From: Vescimonas cirricatena
GTDB lineage: Bacteria; Bacillota; Clostridia; Oscillospirales; Oscillospiraceae
Direction: 5' to 3'
Assembly (NCBI RefSeq): GCF_020687045.1
Contig: NZ_JAJEPW010000003.1
Coordinates: forward strand, 48,501 to 112,500
DNA length: 64,000 nucleotides
Part shown: in pieces, positions 16,909-24,635 of the stretch
How the letters are laid out: the number at the start of each line of letters is the position of its first letter
Position numbering within the stretch: the stretch's first letter is position 1
Notes under the pieces: generated by a model
The model's database searches: none
What the model saw: only the letters and a program-made list of their open reading frames with translations
What the model was told of the DNA's origin: nothing
Made by a program: the position numbers and the translations under genes

Positions 16909-17427
16909 TCAATTTCCACACTCCGGGGCCGGCACGCTCTCCGCTGCCCGATTGCGGACAGCAAACAGGAACACCGGGCGGAGCAGGCCCAGGGATAAAA
17001 CGGTGAACACGGTCAGGACGTCCCCATATTTACCGGCGCGGCTTTTATAGATCCGGTGGGCAATCAGGGTGTCCAGGATAAAGACCGCCAACAGGGCCAT
17101 CAGCAGGAGGATGAACCAAAGGGTATTCAACTCCCGGCAGACGTAGAAATAGACGCAAAGGCAGACGGACAGAAGCGTCAGAAGGGCCGACACGGCGCCC
17201 ATGACCCGCCGGTCTGCCAGCTTTCCCAGCAGATACTTGCTGTAAAAGGGAATCCAGGCAGGGAATGTATGTGCGTCGCCCGCTTTTTTGCGCATGCAGG
17301 CGATGGAAAAGCCCTCCAGCACATAGCTGGCCATGATATACGCCGCCGCGGCGGCAAACACGGCGATGAAGAACAGAAAAATCGCCGATAATATACCCGA
17401 AACAATCAGAACGCCGAATCCGGCCAT
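16909..17427 (-). CDS. uncharacterised four-helix integral membrane protein
   Basis: The 172 residues include about four hydrophobic segments (near 5-35, 75-95, 100-122 and 138-158) separated by short loops. A conserved-looking loop AWIPFYSKYLLGKLADRR follows the first segments; similar 'IPxYxxYLLGKIA' loops occur in small clostridial membrane proteins of unknown role. The start at 17427 has an AGGAGGT site and lies 17 bp from the csaA stop. I do not recognise the family and assign no function. Confidence 0.7.
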   Translation of the reverse strand: MAGFGVLIVSGILSAIFLFFIAVFAAAAAYIMASYVLEGFSIACMRKKAGDAHTFPAWIPFYSKYLLGKLADRRVMGAVSALLTLLSVCLCVYFYVCRELNTLWFILLLMALLAVFILDTLIAHRIYKSRAGKYGDVLTVFTVLSLGLLRPVFLFAVRNRAAESVPAPECGN

Positions 17428-17444
17428 ATGCGATACCTCCTATT

Positions 17445-17780
17445 TTACCCCAGCCGGTCCCCGTTTTCCACGGGCTTGTCCGGCGTGATCAGCACCACGC
17501 CGCCCTGGGAGTAGGTCCCCAGCACCAGCACCTCGGAGAAGAAATTGGCGATCTGGCGGGGCGGAAAATTCACCACCGCCAGCACCTGCTTGCCCACCAG
17601 CTCCTCCGGAGTATACTGCTGGGTGATCTGGGCGCTGGAGCGCTTCCGGCCCAGCTCCGGGCCCAGGTCCACCAGCAGCTGATAGGCGGGCTTCCGGGCC
17701 TTTTCAAAGGGCCGGGCCTCCACAATGGTGCCCACCCGGATATCCAGCTTCATAAAATCGTCAAACGTGGCCTGTTCCAT
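17445..17780 (-). CDS. csaA: CsaA-type tRNA-binding domain protein
   Basis: 111 residues making up a single OB-fold tRNA-binding domain: DFMKLDIRVGTIVEARPFEKARKPAYQLLVDLG, then QITQQYTPEELVGKQVLAVVNFPPRQIANFFSEVLVLG. This matches CsaA, a dimeric RNA-binding/chaperone-like protein related to the C-terminal domain of methionyl-tRNA synthetase. The open frame continues upstream, but ATG 17780 has an AGGAGGAACGCAC leader nearly identical to that of lepA. It lies 17 bp downstream of lepA on the same strand. Confidence 0.9.
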   Translation of the reverse strand: MEQATFDDFMKLDIRVGTIVEARPFEKARKPAYQLLVDLGPELGRKRSSAQITQQYTPEELVGKQVLAVVNFPPRQIANFFSEVLVLGTYSQGGVVLITPDKPVENGDRLG

Positions 17781-17797
17781 GTGCGTTCCTCCTGTTA

Positions 17798-19606
17798 TCA
17801 ATCGCTGTCCAGCTTGAGCACAGCCATGAAGGCTTCGGTGGGAACCTGGACTGTTCCAAGATTCCGCATCTTCTTCTTGCCTTCTTTCTGCTTTTCCAGC
17901 AGCTTCTTCTTGCGGGTAATGTCGCCGCCGTAGCACTTGGCCAGCACGTCCTTGCGCATGGCCTTCACTGTCTCCCGGGCGATGATCCGTCCGCCGATGG
18001 CCGCCTGGATGGGCACCTCGAACAGCTGGCGGGGGATGTTCTCCTTCAGCTTTTCGCACAGCCGCCGGGCCCGGGGATAGGCCTTGTCCTTGTGGGCGAT
18101 GAAGCTCAGGGCGTCCACGCCGTCGCCGTTGAGCAGCAGATCCACCTTCACCAGCTCGCTGGGCCGGTAGCCGGACAGCTCATAGTCCAGGGAGGCATAG
18201 CCCTTGGTGTTGGCCTTCAGGGTGTCAAAAAAGTCGTAGATGATCTCGTTGAGGGGCATCTGATAGTGCAGCTCCACCAGGTGGGTGTCCAGATACTGCA
18301 TGTCCTTGAACTCGCCCCGGCGGTCCTGGCACATGGGCATGATGTTGCCCACATACTCGTTGGGGCTGATGATGGACACCTTTACATAGGGCTCCTCGGC
18401 GTGCTCGATGACCGTGGGGTCCGGGTAGTTGTGGGGATTGTCCACCTTCACCATGGTGCCGTCGGACTTGTACACGTGATAGATGACGCTGGGCAGGGTG
18501 GTCACCAGGTCCAGATTGAATTCCCGCTCCAGCCGCTCCTGGATAATCTCCATATGCAGCATCCCCAGAAAGCCGCAGCGGAAGCCGAAGCCCAGGGCCA
18601 CGGAGCTCTCCGGCTCGAAGGTCAGGGAGGCGTCGTTGAGCTGGAGCTTCTCCAGGGCGTCCCGCAGGTCGGGATACTTGCTGCCGTCCTCGGTGTAAAT
18701 GCCGCAGTAGACCATGGACTGGGCGGGCCGGTAGCCGGGCAGAGGCTGGGCGGCGGGGTTTTCGGCGTCGGTGATGGTGTCGCCCACCTGGGTGTCCTTG
18801 ACGTTTTTGATGGAGGCGGTGAAATAGCCCACCTCACCGGCCTGGAGGGCGTCCGTGGGCTCGTTGCCCAGGGGCTTGAGATATCCGCACTCCAGAATGG
18901 TATACTGGGCTCCGGTGGCCATCATGCGCACCGTCTGCCCCCGGCGGATGGTGCCCTGCTTGATGCGGAACAGCACCACCACCCCCACATAGGGGTCATA
19001 CTGGCTGTCGAAGATCAGGGCCTGCAGGGGGGCGTTGGGGTCGCCGGTGGGGGCGGGGACATTGTGCACCACGTCCTCCAGCACCGACTCCACGTTCAGG
19101 CCCAGCTTGGCGGAGATTTCCGGCGCGTCCATGGCGGGCAGGCCGATGATGTCCTCCACCTCCTGCTTGGCCTTCATGGAGTCGGCGGCGGGCAGGTCGA
19201 TCTTGTTGAATACCGGCAGAATCTCCAGGTCGTGCTCCATGGCAAGATAGGTGTTGGCCAGGGTCTGGGCCTCCACCCCCTGGGTGGCGTCCACCACCAG
19301 CACCGCCCCCTCGCAGGCGGCCAGGGACCGGGACACCTCATAGTTGAAGTCCACGTGGCCCGGGGTGTCGATGAGGTTCAGGGCGTAGATCTCGCCGTCC
19401 TTGGCCTTGTAGAACAGGTGCACGGCCCGGGACTTGATGGTGATGCCCCGCTCCCGCTCCAGATCCATGTTGTCCAGAATCTGGTTCTCCATCTCCCGCT
19501 CCGGCACGGCGTCGCACAGCTCCAGCAGCCGGTCCGCCAGCGTGGACTTGCCATGGTCAATATGGGCGATGATGGAAAAATTGCGGATATGGGATTGTTC
19601 AAACAT
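17798..19606 (-). CDS. lepA: elongation factor 4 (LepA)
   Basis: LepA of 602 residues. GTPase motifs are AHIDHGKSTLADRL, IDTPGHVDFNYEVSRSLAACEGA and NKIDLPAADS. EF-G-like domains II, III and V and the LepA-specific C-terminal domain follow (GGDITRKKKLLEKQKEGKKKM). LepA acts on stalled or misassembling ribosomes. ATG 19606 has an AGGAGGAACGCAA ribosome site; the open frame upstream of it is an inserted hairpin array and not coding. An upstream copy of the first codons and ribosome site (19744-19837) lies between the promoter and this start. Confidence 0.96.
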   Translation of the reverse strand: MFEQSHIRNFSIIAHIDHGKSTLADRLLELCDAVPEREMENQILDNMDLERERGITIKSRAVHLFYKAKDGEIYALNLIDTPGHVDFNYEVSRSLAACEGAVLVVDATQGVEAQTLANTYLAMEHDLEILPVFNKIDLPAADSMKAKQEVEDIIGLPAMDAPEISAKLGLNVESVLEDVVHNVPAPTGDPNAPLQALIFDSQYDPYVGVVVLFRIKQGTIRRGQTVRMMATGAQYTILECGYLKPLGNEPTDALQAGEVGYFTASIKNVKDTQVGDTITDAENPAAQPLPGYRPAQSMVYCGIYTEDGSKYPDLRDALEKLQLNDASLTFEPESSVALGFGFRCGFLGMLHMEIIQERLEREFNLDLVTTLPSVIYHVYKSDGTMVKVDNPHNYPDPTVIEHAEEPYVKVSIISPNEYVGNIMPMCQDRRGEFKDMQYLDTHLVELHYQMPLNEIIYDFFDTLKANTKGYASLDYELSGYRPSELVKVDLLLNGDGVDALSFIAHKDKAYPRARRLCEKLKENIPRQLFEVPIQAAIGGRIIARETVKAMRKDVLAKCYGGDITRKKKLLEKQKEGKKKMRNLGTVQVPTEAFMAVLKLDSD

Positions 19607-19637
19607 TTGCGTTCCTCCTGTAGGTAAGTCCACGCTG

Positions 19638-19757
19638 ACGCGCCAAGTGGCGCGTAACAAGCGTTTTGCGCAGCAAAACCTTGCCGCAGGCGGAATTCAT
19701 TTCCGCCGAAGGACATTAAATGAAAAGGGCTCCCGGTTTGCCGTCAGGCAAACTGGG
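19638..19757. repeat. array of four short tandem hairpins upstream of lepA
   Basis: Perfect or near-perfect stems at 19638-19655 (ACGCGCC/GGCGCGT), 19663-19679 (GTTTTGC/GCAAAAC), 19689-19707 (GGCGGAA/TTCCGCC) and 19732-19757 (11 bp with one wobble). The third is the same 19-mer as in the array at 15.3 kb, inverted. The array lies in the lepA leader, between two copies of the lepA 5' end. Confidence 0.82.
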
Positions 19758-19837
19758 AATGGGACTTGCCATGGTCAATATGGGCAATGATGGAAAAGTT
19801 GCGAATATGGGATTGTTCAAACATTTGCGTTCCTCCT
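19744..19837 (-). pseudogene. duplicated lepA 5' end with ribosome site
   Basis: Bases 19762-19837 repeat 19544-19619 with three mismatches, including the AGGAGGAACGCAA ribosome site. Translated from ATG 19824 they give MFEQSHIRNFSIIAHIDHGK, then SHSQFA and a stop at 19744. The first 21 residues are LepA (including part of the P-loop); the rest comes from the hairpin array. A 26-residue peptide may therefore be translated ahead of lepA, either as a relic or as an accidental upstream ORF affecting lepA expression. Confidence 0.85.
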
Positions 19838-19866
19838 CAGGGGAATAACAAGTTATATTCCCACCT

Positions 19867-19895
19867 ATTATAACGGATGTTCCGGCAAAATGCAA
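19867..19895 (-). promoter_or_regulatory. promoter for lepA
   Basis: Minus strand TTGCAT, 17-bp spacer, TATAAT (19867-19872). It lies upstream of both lepA 5'-end copies, so the transcript would carry the duplicate and the hairpins as a leader. Confidence 0.82.
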
Positions 19896-19901
19896 TTCCT
19901 G

Positions 19902-19930
19902 TTGCCGCCGGGAAGAAAAAGTGTTACAAT
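19902..19930 (+). promoter_or_regulatory. promoter for the beta-CASP protein gene
   Basis: TTGCCG (19902-19907), 17-bp spacer, TACAAT (19925-19930). It is divergent from the lepA promoter, with the two -35 boxes seven bases apart. Confidence 0.75.
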
Positions 19931-19968
19931 AAAGGCACCCCAATTTTTGAGAGGAAAGGACGAACGCC

Positions 19969-21573
19969 ATGAAGCTGAGTTTTTTCGGCGCTGACCAGTG
20001 TGTCACCGGCAGCTGCCATTGTCTGGAGGTAGGCGGCAAGCGCATCCTCATCGACTGCGGATTGCAGCAGGGCCGGGACGAGGTGGACAACCGCTCCCTG
20101 CCCTTTGCCCCGGGCAGCATCGACTATGCGCTTATCACCCACGCCCACATCGACCACTCCGGCCGGGTGCCCATGCTCATCAAAAACGGCTTTCAGGGCC
20201 GTATTCTCACCACCCGGCTCACCGCCCAGCTCATGAGCATCATGCTCCAGGACTCCGCCCACATTCAGGAGAGCGATGCCGAGTATAAAAACCGCAAGAA
20301 CCGCCGGGCCGGCCGGCCCGAGGAGGAGCCGCTGTATACCGTGGCCGACGCCCAGCGGGTGCCGGAATTCATCGACACCTGCGAGTATGGCCAGCCCGTT
20401 CACCTGTGCGATGGGGTGGACGCGGTGTTTATCGACGCAGGCCATCTGCTGGGCTCCGCCTCCATCCGCCTGACCCTCACCGAGGGAGGCCAGACGAAAA
20501 CCATCGTGTTCTCCGGCGATATCGGCAACGTGGACCAGCCCATCATCCGGGATCCCCAGTTTTTCACCGGGGCGGACTATGTGGTCATGGAGAGCACCTA
20601 CGGTGACCGCAACCACACAGAGGTGTGGAGCTATACCGGCCAGCTGGCCCAGATCATCGACGAGACTCTGGGCAAGGGCGGCAACGTGGTGATTCCCTCC
20701 TTTGCCGTGGGCCGCACCCAGGAGCTGCTGTATTTCATCCGGGAGATCAAGGATCAGGGCCTGGTGACCTCCGTGCCGAATTTCCCCGTGTATGTGGACA
20801 GTCCCCTGGCCAAGAGCGCCACCACCATTTTCTGCGGCGATCTGCGGGGCTATCTGGACGAGGACGCTCTGGAGCTGGTGAAGGACGGCACCCATATGTT
20901 CAATTTCCCGGGTCTGCATCTGACGGAGACCGTGGACGAGTCCAAATCTCTGAACGAGGACCATACCCCCAAGGTCATCATCTCCGCCTCCGGCATGTGC
21001 GACGCGGGCCGCATCCGCCACCATCTGAAGTATAACCTGTGGCGGGCGGACAGCGCCGTGGTGTTCGTGGGCTTCCAGTCTCCGGGCACCCTGGGCCGCA
21101 CCCTGCTGGACGGGACTCCCTCCGTGAAGCTGTTCGGCGAGGACGTGGCCGTCCGGGCCAAGGTGGTGAATTTCCAGGGCCTCAGCTCCCACGCCGACCA
21201 CGACCATCTGCTGGACTGGATCAGCCATTTCAAGGAGCCCAAGCCCCAGCACGTGTTCGTGGTCCACGGCGACCGGGAGGTGGCTCCGGTGTTTGCCCAG
21301 ACGGTGAGCCAGCTGGGCTTCACGGCCCACGCTCCCCAGTATACCGAGGAGTATGACCTGCTGACCTGCACCCAGCTGGCGGCGGGCTATCTGCCCCAGC
21401 GCAAGACCCGTACCTTCGATGGCGCGCCCCGGGTCACCGCGGCGTATCAGAAGCTGGTGCAGCTGGGCGATTCCCTGGTGGGCCTTATCCGCCGCAGCAA
21501 GGGCCGGGACAACAAGACCCTGGCCGCCTTTGCCGAGGCGCTGCGTAAGGTCATGGAGAAGTTCGAGATTTAA
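19969..21573 (+). CDS. MBL-fold beta-CASP RNA-processing exonuclease-like protein
   Basis: A 534-residue metallo-beta-lactamase fold protein. The HxHxDH metal motif is THAHIDHSG near residue 62; the second His is in DAGHLLGSASI and the Asp in FSGDIGNVD. The beta-CASP insert follows (PSFAVGRTQELLYFI, YVDSPLAKSAT, IISASGMCDAGRIRHHL). The RMMBL/C-terminal motif is FQGLSSHADHDHLLDWI, then FVVHGDREV. These marks fit the CPSF/YSH1-like bacterial ribonucleases. RNA cleavage is likely but the target is unknown; it is not RNase J by its start. ATG 19969 follows AGAGGAAAGGACG. A promoter and a terminator flank it. Confidence 0.9.
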   Translation: MKLSFFGADQCVTGSCHCLEVGGKRILIDCGLQQGRDEVDNRSLPFAPGSIDYALITHAHIDHSGRVPMLIKNGFQGRILTTRLTAQLMSIMLQDSAHIQESDAEYKNRKNRRAGRPEEEPLYTVADAQRVPEFIDTCEYGQPVHLCDGVDAVFIDAGHLLGSASIRLTLTEGGQTKTIVFSGDIGNVDQPIIRDPQFFTGADYVVMESTYGDRNHTEVWSYTGQLAQIIDETLGKGGNVVIPSFAVGRTQELLYFIREIKDQGLVTSVPNFPVYVDSPLAKSATTIFCGDLRGYLDEDALELVKDGTHMFNFPGLHLTETVDESKSLNEDHTPKVIISASGMCDAGRIRHHLKYNLWRADSAVVFVGFQSPGTLGRTLLDGTPSVKLFGEDVAVRAKVVNFQGLSSHADHDHLLDWISHFKEPKPQHVFVVHGDREVAPVFAQTVSQLGFTAHAPQYTEEYDLLTCTQLAAGYLPQRKTRTFDGAPRVTAAYQKLVQLGDSLVGLIRRSKGRDNKTLAAFAEALRKVMEKFEI

Positions 21574-21593
21574 CCAAGTTTTGGAAACCTTTC

Positions 21594-21625
21594 AGGGGCG
21601 GACAGCTCTGTCCGCCCCTAATTTT
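21594..21625 (+). terminator. terminator after the beta-CASP gene
   Basis: Stem AGGGGCGGACAG/CTGTCCGCCCCT with a two-base loop, then AATTTT. Confidence 0.85.
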
Positions 21626-21654
21626 CGTATGATTCGCACGAAAGGAGGGCGCTT

Positions 21655-23007
21655 ATGCCCGGATTGGAGAAAAACCGCATTTACCGCGCCCATATCGACG
21701 GCTATTCCAGCGAGGGCCTGGGCATCGCCCGCATAGACGGCCAGGTGGTGTTCGTCCACGGGGCCATCCGGGGGGAGATCTGCGACGTTCTGGTGATGAA
21801 GGTGCTGAAAAACGCCGCCTTCGGCAAGATCGCCGCCCTGGTGGAGCCCTCCCCTGCCCGCCGGACGCCGGACTGCCCCTACTACGGCCGCTGCGGCGGC
21901 TGCGACTTCCGGCATATGTCCTATGAGGAGGAGCTCTGGGCCAAGCGGGCCCGGGTCCAGGACGCCCTGACCCGTATCGGCGGCGCGGAGGTGACGGTGG
22001 AAGAAATTCTGGGTGCGGAGCAGCCCCTGCACTACCGCAACAAGAGCATCTATCCCATCTCCCCGGTGGGGGAGGTGGGCTTTTACCGGGCCCGCAGCCA
22101 CCAGGTGGTGAACGTGGAGCACTGTCTCATCCAAAAGCCGGAGGCCGATGCCCTGGCTCAGGCGGTGCGGGACTATATTGCCCGGTTTCAGGTGGAGCCG
22201 TATAACGAGGCCACTGGCCGGGGCCTGCTGCGGCACCTGTACGTCCGCACTGGCAGCACCGGGGAATCCCTGGTGTGCCTGCTGGTCAACGGCTCCCGCC
22301 TGCCCCATGAGCAGGAGCTGGTGAATATGCTCCGGGCCGCCGCGCCGAAAACCTGCGGCGTGGTGCTGGGGGAAAATACCCGCCGGGGAAACGCCATTTT
22401 AGGGGATCGGTACCGGACCCTCTGGGGCCGGGACTATCTGACGGACACCCTGTGCGGCCTGGAGCTGCGGCTGTCGGTGCCGTCGTTTTATCAGGTGAAC
22501 CACGACCAGGCCCAGCGCCTGTATGAAAAGGCCCTGGAATACGCGGGGCTGACGGGCCGGGAGCTGGCGGTGGACCTGTACTGCGGCGCCGGGACCATCA
22601 CCCAGGTGCTGGCCCGCCGGGCCAGGCACGTCATCGGCGGCGAGATCGTCCCGGAGGCCATCCGGGACGCGGAGGAAAGCGCCCGCCGCAACGGCGTGGG
22701 CAACGTGGAGTTCCTGTGCGGCGACGCCTCCCGGCTGGCGGCGGAGCTGCGGCAGCGGGGCCTGCGGCCCGACGTGATCTGCGTGGACCCGCCCCGGAAG
22801 GGCCTGGCGCCCGATGTGGTGGAGGCAGCGGCCTCCATGGAGCCGGAGCGCATCGTCTATGTCTCCTGCGACCCGGCCACCCTGGCCCGGGATGTGGCCC
22901 GCTTCGCCCCCCTGGGCTACCGCCCCGTCCGGGCCTGCGCCGTGGACCTGTTCCCCGGCACGGCGAACGTGGAGACGGTGTGTCTATTGACCAAGCGTCC
23001 GGACTGA
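21655..23007 (+). CDS. rlmD: RlmD/RumA-type 23S rRNA (uracil-5-)-methyltransferase
   Basis: 450 residues. A TRAM-like N-terminal domain is followed by an iron-sulfur Cys cluster in CPYYGRCGGCDF (Cys74, 80, 83). The SAM-binding methyltransferase has VDLYCGAGTITQVLA, FLCGDAS, VDPPRKGL and the catalytic-Cys motif YVSCDPATLARD. It makes m5U in rRNA; the exact position is not decidable here. ATG 21655 has an AAAGGAGGGCG site. The protein ends NVETVCLLTKRPD. A fragment resembling the C-terminal extension carried by some clostridial homologues follows in another frame, so the native 3' end has probably been rearranged by the accessory DNA. Confidence 0.92.
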   Translation: MPGLEKNRIYRAHIDGYSSEGLGIARIDGQVVFVHGAIRGEICDVLVMKVLKNAAFGKIAALVEPSPARRTPDCPYYGRCGGCDFRHMSYEEELWAKRARVQDALTRIGGAEVTVEEILGAEQPLHYRNKSIYPISPVGEVGFYRARSHQVVNVEHCLIQKPEADALAQAVRDYIARFQVEPYNEATGRGLLRHLYVRTGSTGESLVCLLVNGSRLPHEQELVNMLRAAAPKTCGVVLGENTRRGNAILGDRYRTLWGRDYLTDTLCGLELRLSVPSFYQVNHDQAQRLYEKALEYAGLTGRELAVDLYCGAGTITQVLARRARHVIGGEIVPEAIRDAEESARRNGVGNVEFLCGDASRLAAELRQRGLRPDVICVDPPRKGLAPDVVEAAASMEPERIVYVSCDPATLARDVARFAPLGYRPVRACAVDLFPGTANVETVCLLTKRPD

Positions 23008-23138
23008 GGCAGAAATGCGGTATCATTGAGCGCGAGAATTACAATAAGCCGAAGCCTGAGGATGCCAGGCAGCCGCAATGCCCACCGGAGAAGGAAAAGG
23101 CGATTACGGAGGCACTGCGTCACTTTGGGATGATTTGA
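23008..23138 (+). pseudogene. orphan C-terminal fragment, probably of an RlmD-like protein
   Basis: In a different frame from rlmD, the bases after its stop encode QKCGIIERENYNKPKPEDAR, then a short segment with CPPEKEKAI, ending LRHFGMI and a stop at 23138. There is no start or ribosome site of its own. I recall this tail at the end of long RlmD-like proteins in gut clostridia, so this is either the severed end of the resident gene or the end of a copy brought by an integrated element. The identification rests on memory and needs a search. Confidence 0.55.
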
Positions 23139-23174
23139 GGCGGATGTCTTAATCATAAAGGAAACGGTGAGGGT

Positions 23175-23873
23175 ATGAAGTACAAAATTGCAATCTGCGA
23201 TGACTCCGGTACGGACAGACAGTTTGTTTTGAATATGGTGCGCGCCTGGGCTTCGTCCGCCGGTCACACGGTGCATATCGACGACTTCCCCTCCGCCGAG
23301 AGCTTCCTGTTCCGCTACGCAGAAGAAAGCGACTACGACATTCTTCTGCTGGATATCGAAATGGGCGCGATGGACGGCGTCACGATGGCAAAAGAGCTTC
23401 GCAAGAGCAACGACACGGTGCAGATCATTTTCATCACCGGCTATTCCGATTATATTTCAGAGGGCTACGAGGTGGCGGCGCTCCACTATCTGATGAAGCC
23501 CGTGAAGGAAGAAAAGCTCCGGTCGGTGCTGGACCGCGCCGTGGAAAAGATAACGAAAAACGAACGGGTCTTGCATTTCGAGGCCGGCGGAGAAATGGTG
23601 CGTGTGCCGATTTATCAGATTCGATATGCAGATGTGCTGGGCAACTATGTGACCGTTCACGCGCGAACGGATGTGACGGTGAAAATGACATTGGGCGAGC
23701 TTGAAAAGCAGCTCGACGAGTGCTTCTACCGCGTGGGGCGCTCTGCGCTCGTGAATCTGACGCAGATCAGCCGCGTCACCAAGACGGAGATCCGGCTGAG
23801 CGACGGAACCGCCATCCCGCTGCCGCGGGGCGCGTATGAGGGCGTCAACCGTGCCATTATCAACATGAGGTAA
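23175..23873 (+). CDS. LytTR family response regulator
   Basis: 232 residues in two domains. The receiver (1-120) has CDDSGTD, phospho-acceptor Asp60 in LLLDIEMGAMDG, and Lys108 in YLMKPVKEEK. The LytTR DNA-binding domain (about 130-232) has IRYADVLGNYVTVHA, FYRVGRSALVNLTQISRVT and the closing IPLPRGAYEGVNRAI. Such regulators (AgrA/VirR type) usually control peptide, bacteriocin or virulence genes. It is five bases upstream of the sensor kinase gene and heads the accessory block after rlmD. ATG 23175 follows AAAGGAAACGGTGAGGGT. Confidence 0.92.
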   Translation: MKYKIAICDDSGTDRQFVLNMVRAWASSAGHTVHIDDFPSAESFLFRYAEESDYDILLLDIEMGAMDGVTMAKELRKSNDTVQIIFITGYSDYISEGYEVAALHYLMKPVKEEKLRSVLDRAVEKITKNERVLHFEAGGEMVRVPIYQIRYADVLGNYVTVHARTDVTVKMTLGELEKQLDECFYRVGRSALVNLTQISRVTKTEIRLSDGTAIPLPRGAYEGVNRAIINMR

Positions 23874-23878
23874 GGCGT

Positions 23879-24541
23879 ATGGAATTGTTTGCAAAGAAAA
23901 TCGAAAAGCAGCTCGCCTCCTATCAGCAGGAGCTGATCGAAACGCATTATCGCGAAGTAGACAATATGTACCGCCAGATCCGCGGCTGGCGGCATGACTA
24001 CCGCAACCATATCCAGACCATGAAGGCTTACGCTGCCGCGGGAGATTGGGACGCCATCCGAAACTACCTCGACCTGCTGGACACCGATCTGCAAACCGTG
24101 GACACGGTCATCAAGACCGGCAATCCCATGACCGACGCCATCCTCAACTCCAAGATCTCCCTTGCAAAGGCAAAGGGCATCGAGGTCATGGCCGATGCCC
24201 ACATTCCCGTCCGGCTGAAGTCCTCGGAGATCGATCTCTGCTGCATCCTCGGCAATCTCTTCGACAACGCCATTGAGGCCAGCATGAAGCTGCCGGAGGA
24301 CAAGCGCCTCATCCGGGTCTATATGGATATGAAAAATACCCAGCTCTACATTTCCTTCACCAATTTTACCGCCGGGAAGAAAATGCAGAAGGAGGGAGGG
24401 CTGTTCCGCAGCACCAAGGGCGAGGGGCATGGCTTTGGCCTTGTCCGCATCGACGCCATCGTGGAGCGGCTGGACGGGTACATCAGCCGCAACAGCGAGG
24501 ACGGCGCGTTCACCACTGAAATACTGCTTCCGCAGGAGTGA
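23879..24541 (+). CDS. soluble GHKL sensor histidine kinase without membrane sensor
   Basis: 220 residues. A dimerisation helix is followed by the H-box WRHDYRNHIQTMKAY (about residue 38), the N-box ILGNLFDNAIEASMKL and the G-box KGEGHGFGLVRIDAIVERLDGYI. This is the AgrC/NatK-like GHKL kinase core. The five to seven transmembrane segments that sense a peptide in AgrC-type kinases are absent, and no hydrophobic segment is present. The start follows the regulator stop by five bases (TAAGGCGT before ATG), so the pair is co-translated. It either senses an internal signal or is a shortened derivative. Confidence 0.9.
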   Translation: MELFAKKIEKQLASYQQELIETHYREVDNMYRQIRGWRHDYRNHIQTMKAYAAAGDWDAIRNYLDLLDTDLQTVDTVIKTGNPMTDAILNSKISLAKAKGIEVMADAHIPVRLKSSEIDLCCILGNLFDNAIEASMKLPEDKRLIRVYMDMKNTQLYISFTNFTAGKKMQKEGGLFRSTKGEGHGFGLVRIDAIVERLDGYISRNSEDGAFTTEILLPQE

Positions 24542-24570
24542 GAGCTGCAATTCATCCCCCGGAAAAAGCG

Positions 24571-24604
24571 ATTCGTCCCCGGAATCAACCGGGGACGATT
24601 TTTT
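24571..24604 (+). terminator. terminator between the two-component genes and the ABC exporter genes
   Basis: Stem ATCGTCCCCGG-type (ATTCGTCCCCGG/CCGGGGACGAT), six-base loop and a run of six T's. It separates the regulators from the transporter pair, which starts 32 bases later. Confidence 0.85.
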
Positions 24605-24635
24605 CTGCTATGCTATGCGTGTGAGGTGAAACGAC

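Noticed and set aside
18092..19627. A 511-residue plus-strand frame opposite lepA
   Set aside because: It is a shadow of lepA; the lepA motifs on the minus strand are unambiguous.
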